Source: Fidelibacterota bacterium (GTDB lineage Bacteria > Fidelibacterota > Marinisomatia > Marinisomatales > UBA8229). From it: 11,939 bases of DNA. The stretch covers positions 520 through 12,458 of the forward strand of contig DPYO01000240.1 in assembly GCA_003535775.1 (NCBI GenBank), given 5' to 3'. Below the pieces are notes generated by a model that saw nothing but the letters and a program-made list of their open reading frames with translations, was not told where the DNA came from and did not search any database. Both the position numbers and the translations under genes were made by a program. Below are positions 7,467 to 11,939 of this stretch, piece after piece (position 1 is the first letter of the stretch; each line of letters opens with the position of its first letter).

Positions 7467-9980
7467 ATGAGTAAAAAACCAATATTAGTTGTGGAATCAC
7501 CTTCCAAGGCCAGAACTATCTCAAAATATCTTGATGGAGACTTTGAAGTTCTTGCATGTGTAGGACATGTTAAGGATCTCCCCAAAAATAAATTGAATAT
7601 TGATGTTCACAATAACTTTAAGGCCACCCTGGAAGTTCTTTCCGATAGGAAGCAGTTTATACAGGAGCTCAAATCCAAAGCGAAAACTGCTTCCAAAGTA
7701 ATTCTTGCCATGGATCCCGACAGGGAAGGTGAAGCAATTGCGGATCATATTGCCCAGGAAATTCCTAAGGCAACTATCGAACGGATTCAGTTTTTGGAAA
7801 TAACTAAAACAGCTGTTAAGAATGCCTTGGATCAGCCCAGGCCTCTAAACACGAATTTGATTTCAGCCCAAATGACCCGCCGTATTATTGACCGATTGGT
7901 GGGTTACTCGATTTCACCGGTATTATGGGGAACCCTCCAGAAAAATATGAAATTTGTCAAAACAGCTTTGTCTGCCGGTCGTGTCCAATCTGCAGCGGTG
8001 AAGATTATGGTTGACAGGGAACGGGAAAGAGCACGATTTAAACAGGCGAATTATTTTGATCTGAAAGCCATCTTAAAAACCGCAAATTCAGAAAATTTTG
8101 AATCGAACCTTTTCAAACTGAATGATCAAAACCTTGCAACAGGAAAAGATTTCGAAAGGGAAACAGGCCAACTGAAAAATCAAGAGGTGCTTCTTCTCAC
8201 AGAGTCACAAGCCAACGCTCTTTTGGAAGAACTTAAACCGGGACCATGGGTTGTTTCCGATATTGAGGAAAAACCAAGAACCTCTAAACCATATCCTCCA
8301 TTTACAACCAGCACCCTTCAGCAGGAGGCAGGAAGGAAACTGAGGTACACTGCCAAAAACACCATGAGAATTGCTCAACGGCTGTATGAGGCAGGGTTTA
8401 TTACGTATATGCGGACAGATTCCACACATTTATCGGGTGAAGCATTGAATGCCGCCAGATCAGATATTGATCGGTTGTATGGGAAAGAATATTTGCCTTC
8501 CAAACCAATTCAGTACGCAACCAAAGTGAAAAATGCTCAGGAAGCTCACGAAGCAATTCGTCCGGCAGGCCGAGTATTTACTTCAATGGACACAGTCTCC
8601 GGTGCGCTGGGGGACGATGCTTCCAAATTGTACGATTTGATCTGGAAACGAACCATGGCGAGTCAAATGGTGCCAGCAAAAATGAAACAGACTACGCTGT
8701 TCATTTCGAACCAGAATGCTCTATTTCGCTCCCGGGGGAAGGTCATCCTTTTTCCCGGATATATGCGTGCATATGTTGAGGGGAAAGATGATCCTAGGGC
8801 AAAACTGGCTGACAAGGAAACAATCCTTCCAGATGTAGATGTAAACGACGAAATTCACTGTGATGATCTTTCTGCTGTAGAACACAATACAAAACCTCCA
8901 GCGAGATACACAGAAGCTTCTCTTGTGAAAGCATTGGAAGCAAAAGGTATAGGGAGACCTTCAACGTATGCATCCATTATTGACACCATCATATTTCGGG
9001 AATACGTGAAAAATGTAAAGGGGGCCCTGATTCCCACTTTCCTTTCAGTAGCTGTTACTCAACTACTTGAAAACCACTTTGAGTCATTGGTAAATACAGA
9101 GTTTACATCCAGGATGGAAGACAGTTTAGATGCTATCGCCAGGGGAGAACTAGACGCTTTCCCATTTATGAAATCCTTTTATTTCGGGAATGAGAAAACT
9201 ATCGGACTTGAAAAGATGCTTGAGGAAGACATTGATATCAGAAAAGCATGTGCGATTGATAATTGGCCTGAAGATGAAAATGCAGTTCATGCCAGAATTG
9301 GTCTATATGGTCCTTATCTCCAAAAGGGTGAGAAAACGAAAACAATTCCATTCAGTGTAGCCCTGGGAGATTTGACTTTGGAAAAAGCGCAAGAACTTTT
9401 AGAGGAGGCTGATAAAGAAGACGCCCCGCTGGGAACTGATCCAGAGAACGGTGATCCAGTGTATTTAAAAGATGGCAAGTATGGGTTGTATGTCCAACTG
9501 GGTGATTCAAAAACCAGGAAATCCATTCCGAAAAGTATGTTATCAGATCCTATCGATCTGAATGTTGCTCTTCAATTGCTTTCTCTGCCTAAGACCCTGG
9601 GTAACCATCCGGAGACAGGGGATCCGGTCACTTCTGATTTTGGACGGTATGGACCCTATATCAAAAGTGGGACAACCAACGCAAAACTGTTTCCGCCGTT
9701 ATCCCCGCTTACCGTGACGCTTGATGAAGCGCTTCCGCTCCTTGCCAAAAGGAAAAAAGGATCTGTGGAACTCAAGACAGTTGGGACTCATCCTGAAACT
9801 GGAGAAGCCCTTATACTCAAGGATGGAAGGTACGGACCGTATGTCACAGACGGAAAAGTCAATGCATCCATACCGAAGGAATCGGAGCCTGATACACTTT
9901 CACTGGAAGAAGCTACAGAACTGATCAATAAAAGGCGCACAGCACCGCCAAAAAAGAGAAGAAGAAAAAAATCAAAATGA
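7467..9980 (+). CDS. topA: DNA topoisomerase I (type IA), with repeat-type C-terminus
   Basis: This 837-residue type IA topoisomerase relaxes negative supercoils by cutting one strand through a 5'-phosphotyrosine. The TOPRIM domain at the N-terminus carries E10 (VVESPSKA) and the metal-binding AMDPDREGEA with D83 and D85. The gate region includes TALSAGRVQSAAV at about 166-178. The active-site tyrosine is Y314 in FITYMRTDS, with R316 beside it, and the conserved AHEAIRP follows. The C-terminal quarter holds four copies of a G-[RKL]-YG-x-Y motif at about 612, 670, 726 and 787, the last three each preceded by a G-x-[DH]-PE-[TN]-G motif. I see no four-cysteine zinc ribbon. The protein ends in a Lys/Arg-rich tail (PPKKRRRKKSK). 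The start is the only ATG that keeps the TOPRIM motif. It lacks a Shine-Dalgarno, so initiation may be weak or leaderless. Confidence 0.98.
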   Translation: MSKKPILVVESPSKARTISKYLDGDFEVLACVGHVKDLPKNKLNIDVHNNFKATLEVLSDRKQFIQELKSKAKTASKVILAMDPDREGEAIADHIAQEIPKATIERIQFLEITKTAVKNALDQPRPLNTNLISAQMTRRIIDRLVGYSISPVLWGTLQKNMKFVKTALSAGRVQSAAVKIMVDRERERARFKQANYFDLKAILKTANSENFESNLFKLNDQNLATGKDFERETGQLKNQEVLLLTESQANALLEELKPGPWVVSDIEEKPRTSKPYPPFTTSTLQQEAGRKLRYTAKNTMRIAQRLYEAGFITYMRTDSTHLSGEALNAARSDIDRLYGKEYLPSKPIQYATKVKNAQEAHEAIRPAGRVFTSMDTVSGALGDDASKLYDLIWKRTMASQMVPAKMKQTTLFISNQNALFRSRGKVILFPGYMRAYVEGKDDPRAKLADKETILPDVDVNDEIHCDDLSAVEHNTKPPARYTEASLVKALEAKGIGRPSTYASIIDTIIFREYVKNVKGALIPTFLSVAVTQLLENHFESLVNTEFTSRMEDSLDAIARGELDAFPFMKSFYFGNEKTIGLEKMLEEDIDIRKACAIDNWPEDENAVHARIGLYGPYLQKGEKTKTIPFSVALGDLTLEKAQELLEEADKEDAPLGTDPENGDPVYLKDGKYGLYVQLGDSKTRKSIPKSMLSDPIDLNVALQLLSLPKTLGNHPETGDPVTSDFGRYGPYIKSGTTNAKLFPPLSPLTVTLDEALPLLAKRKKGSVELKTVGTHPETGEALILKDGRYGPYVTDGKVNASIPKESEPDTLSLEEATELINKRRTAPPKKRRRKKSK

Positions 9981-10024
9981 TTTATTCTGTGTGAATATAT
10001 TATTGTTGAGTTAAAAGGCATTTT

Positions 10025-11329
10025 ATGGATTTAAAATCAATTGAAAATATCGTTTCATTATGTAAACGACGCGGTTTCATTTTTCAGAGTTCCGAGATTT
10101 ACGGAGGCTTGGGATCAACCTGGGATTACGGTCCTTATGGGGTAGAAATGAAACAGAGGATTAAAAACTTTTGGTGGCACGATGTTGTTACTTCTCGGGA
10201 AAATGTCGTGGGTATGGATGCTGCCATACTCATGCATCCAAAAACGTGGGAAGCAAGCGGTCATGTTTCAAATTTTCACGATCCTCTAGTTGACTGTAAA
10301 AATTGTAAAGCCCGTTACAGGGCAGATCATGTTGATCTCAATAAACCCTGTGAAAGGTGCGGGAAAAAAGACTGGACGGAACCCCGCCAGTTTAATCTCA
10401 TGTTTAAAACAACTATCGGGCCAGTAGAGGATTCGGGGGAAATTACGTATCTACGGCCGGAGACTGCCCAGGGAATTTTTGTTAATTTCATGAATGTTCA
10501 GGGAACTTCCCGTCAAAAACTGCCGTTCGGAATTGCTCAATTAGGGAAGGCATTCCGGAATGAGATCACCACAGGGAATTTTTTGTTTCGTACCAGGGAA
10601 TTTGAACAGATGGAATTAGAGTTTTTCATCCATCCTGGCGAAAATGAAAAATGGCTGGACTATTGGTGTGAGGAACGGTTGAACTGGTTTAAGAAATTAG
10701 GAATTAATCCGGAAAAACTCCGATTGCGTCCTCATGATAAAGATGAACTTGCTCATTACTCCACAGCATGTTTCGATGTGGAGTATGAATTCCCATTCGG
10801 CTGGTCTGAACTTGAAGGGATTGCAGACCGGGGTACTTTTGATCTGGACCAGCACAATGAATACAGCGGAAAAAAACAACAGTATTTTGATCCCCAAACA
10901 AATGAACGGATCATTCCTGCTGTGGTGGAATCTTCCGCAGGTGTGGACAGGACCTTTCTCACATGTCTCGTGGATGCGTATTGCGAGGAGGAAGTCCGTG
11001 ATGAAAAACGGATTGTTTTAAAACTTGACCCGAAGATTGCCCCAATTACCTGTGCAGTTTTTCCTTTGGTAAAAAAGGACGGTTTGCCGGAAATTGCTCA
11101 GAAAATTGTTGAAGATATCCGGACAAAATACAGTGCCTTTTTTGATCAGGGGGGATCCATAGGCCGGCGGTACCGCAGGCAGGATGAAGCGGGAACACCC
11201 TATGGAGTTACGATAGACCATCAAACAACAGAAGATGGAACTGTTACCCTGAGGGATAGAGACACCATGGACCAAGTTCGTATTTCTACAGATAATATTC
11301 TTTCAGAATTGCAGAGTCGAATTCAATAA
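10025..11329 (+). CDS. glyS: Glycyl-tRNA synthetase, single-chain dimeric (eukaryote/archaeal-like) class II type
   Basis: This enzyme charges tRNA-Gly with glycine. It belongs to the alpha2 family (called glyQS or glyS), not the alpha2beta2 GlyQ/GlyS family of E. coli. The N-terminus IENIVSLCKRRGFIFQSSEI and GLGSTWDYGPYGVEMK (about 29-43) are diagnostic. A zinc knuckle is formed by C91, C94, C109 and C112. Catalytic elements include TYLRPETAQGIFVNF (141-155) and motif 2, FGIAQLGKAFRNEITTG, at 168-184, followed by LFRTREFEQMELEFF. Motif 3, ESSAGVDRTFL, lies near residue 305. The C-terminal anticodon-binding domain begins near APITCAVFPL and includes GSIGRRYRRQDEAGTPYGVTID. At 434 residues it is compact compared with T. 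thermophilus (506). A good Shine-Dalgarno AAAGG (10014-10018) sits six bases before the ATG. topA ends 44 bases upstream. Confidence 0.98.
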   Translation: MDLKSIENIVSLCKRRGFIFQSSEIYGGLGSTWDYGPYGVEMKQRIKNFWWHDVVTSRENVVGMDAAILMHPKTWEASGHVSNFHDPLVDCKNCKARYRADHVDLNKPCERCGKKDWTEPRQFNLMFKTTIGPVEDSGEITYLRPETAQGIFVNFMNVQGTSRQKLPFGIAQLGKAFRNEITTGNFLFRTREFEQMELEFFIHPGENEKWLDYWCEERLNWFKKLGINPEKLRLRPHDKDELAHYSTACFDVEYEFPFGWSELEGIADRGTFDLDQHNEYSGKKQQYFDPQTNERIIPAVVESSAGVDRTFLTCLVDAYCEEEVRDEKRIVLKLDPKIAPITCAVFPLVKKDGLPEIAQKIVEDIRTKYSAFFDQGGSIGRRYRRQDEAGTPYGVTIDHQTTEDGTVTLRDRDTMDQVRISTDNILSELQSRIQ

Positions 11330-11394
11330 TTATATTTAAAATATTTTAATATAAATTATTTATTAATGATATTAATGAAAATACAGAGGGAGTT

Positions 11395-11939
11395 ATGAAC
11401 AGACATTTAGCGTTGCGTTCTGGTAATCCTGCCTTAAATAAAAATACCTTCGCTCAATTAGCACAAACATCTGAATCCACCATGACGATTGGCGGTACAG
11501 TCAATAAGACGTTTCTCTCTCTGCTGCTCCTTTTGGCCACTGCAATTTACACCTGGAATTTACCTGTGGGAGATCCCAGGGTAAGCGGGTTTATGCTGAT
11601 GGGATTTATTGGAGGATTCATCGTTGCCTTAATTACTGTATTTAAGAAACATTTAGCGCCCTACACCGTCCCCGGATATGCACTGTTGGAAGGATTGGCG
11701 CTGGGTGGCTTATCAAAGTTTTTTGAAAGCACCTACCCTGGAATTGTTCAGCAGGCTGTGTTCTTAACCTTCGGAACGCTTGGCGCTCTTTTACTTGCTT
11801 ACCGTTCCGGTTTGATAAAAGCTACAGAAAATTTTAAGCTTGGCGTTGTCGCCGCTACCGGAGGGATTGCATTTATTTATCTTATAAGTTTTATTTTAGG
11901 TTTCTTTGGTATTCATATGTCTGTTATTCATGGAAATTC
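11395..11939 (+). CDS. Bax inhibitor-1/YccA family membrane protein (5' part; cut by window end)
   Basis: The frame is open from an ATG at 11395 to the window edge, giving 181 complete codons. A cytoplasmic N-terminus with RSGNPALNKNTF (8-19) and MTIGGTVNKTF (30-40) is typical of the bacterial YccA/BaxI-type branch. Hydrophobic segments follow at about 39-55, 64-83, 91-107 (with the ALLEGLALGGLS signature), 118-136 and 148-172, so at least five membrane spans are visible and about two more are expected beyond the edge. Relatives include pH-gated calcium-leak channels of the TMBIM group, but the physiological role in most bacteria is unknown. AGAGGGAG directly before the ATG is a strong purine-rich ribosome site. 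It lies 65 bases after glyS in a very AT-rich spacer, where no clear promoter or terminator hairpin is evident. Confidence 0.9.
   Translation, partial: MNRHLALRSGNPALNKNTFAQLAQTSESTMTIGGTVNKTFLSLLLLLATAIYTWNLPVGDPRVSGFMLMGFIGGFIVALITVFKKHLAPYTVPGYALLEGLALGGLSKFFESTYPGIVQQAVFLTFGTLGALLLAYRSGLIKATENFKLGVVAATGGIAFIYLISFILGFFGIHMSVIHGN

Noticed and set aside
11330..11394. Direct repeat of ATTAATGA in the glyS to Bax-inhibitor gap
   Set aside because: It is short, in DNA that is almost entirely A and T, and has no flanking signal that would make it an operator.
1..11939. Search for a novel multi-gene system, mobile element, CRISPR array or defence island
   Set aside because: All plus-strand genes are recognisable housekeeping or widespread families with uniform composition. 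No transposase, integrase, direct-repeat array, effector or toxin-antitoxin pair was seen.

Overview
The window is ordinary chromosomal housekeeping DNA from a diderm (LPS-making) bacterium, moderately AT-rich. The best guess at lineage is an FCB-type organism (Bacteroidota, Marinimicrobia or a relative). That guess rests on a long LptD with the Bacteroidota-style motif series, a DNA topoisomerase I that ends in repeats rather than zinc ribbons, a single-chain dimeric-type glycyl-tRNA synthetase, a tRNA-Thr with U73 and no encoded CCA, and mostly weak Shine-Dalgarno signals. It is an inference from family resemblance, not a database match.

Layout. Positions 1-482 hold a minus-strand reading frame for a probably secreted NTF2-like hypothetical protein. 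It is cut by the left edge and has no convincing start codon. A tRNA-Thr(CGU) gene lies behind it on the same strand at 635-707. A 123-base AT-rich divergent spacer separates this from a plus-strand block that runs to the right edge: rarA (AAA+ fork/recombination protein), lptD (outer-membrane LPS translocon, overlapping rarA by one base), a zinc-ribbon/DUF2007 protein, hisS (GTG start), topA, glyS, and the first 181 codons of a Bax inhibitor-1/YccA family membrane protein cut by the right edge.

The plus-strand genes are co-directional with gaps of -1, 102, 5, 83, 44 and 65 bases, so some co-transcription is likely. rarA-lptD and the zinc-ribbon gene-hisS are the tightest pairs. Functionally it is a mixed block: genome maintenance (rarA, topA), envelope biogenesis (lptD), translation (hisS, glyS, tRNA-Thr) and two small or poorly understood proteins. 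I see no IS element, CRISPR array, phage gene, toxin-antitoxin pair or defence cassette, and no sign of a new multi-gene system. The points most worth a second look are the missing start of the minus-strand gene, the tandem OstA-like N-terminal domains and acidic segment of LptD, and the four-repeat C-terminus of TopA.
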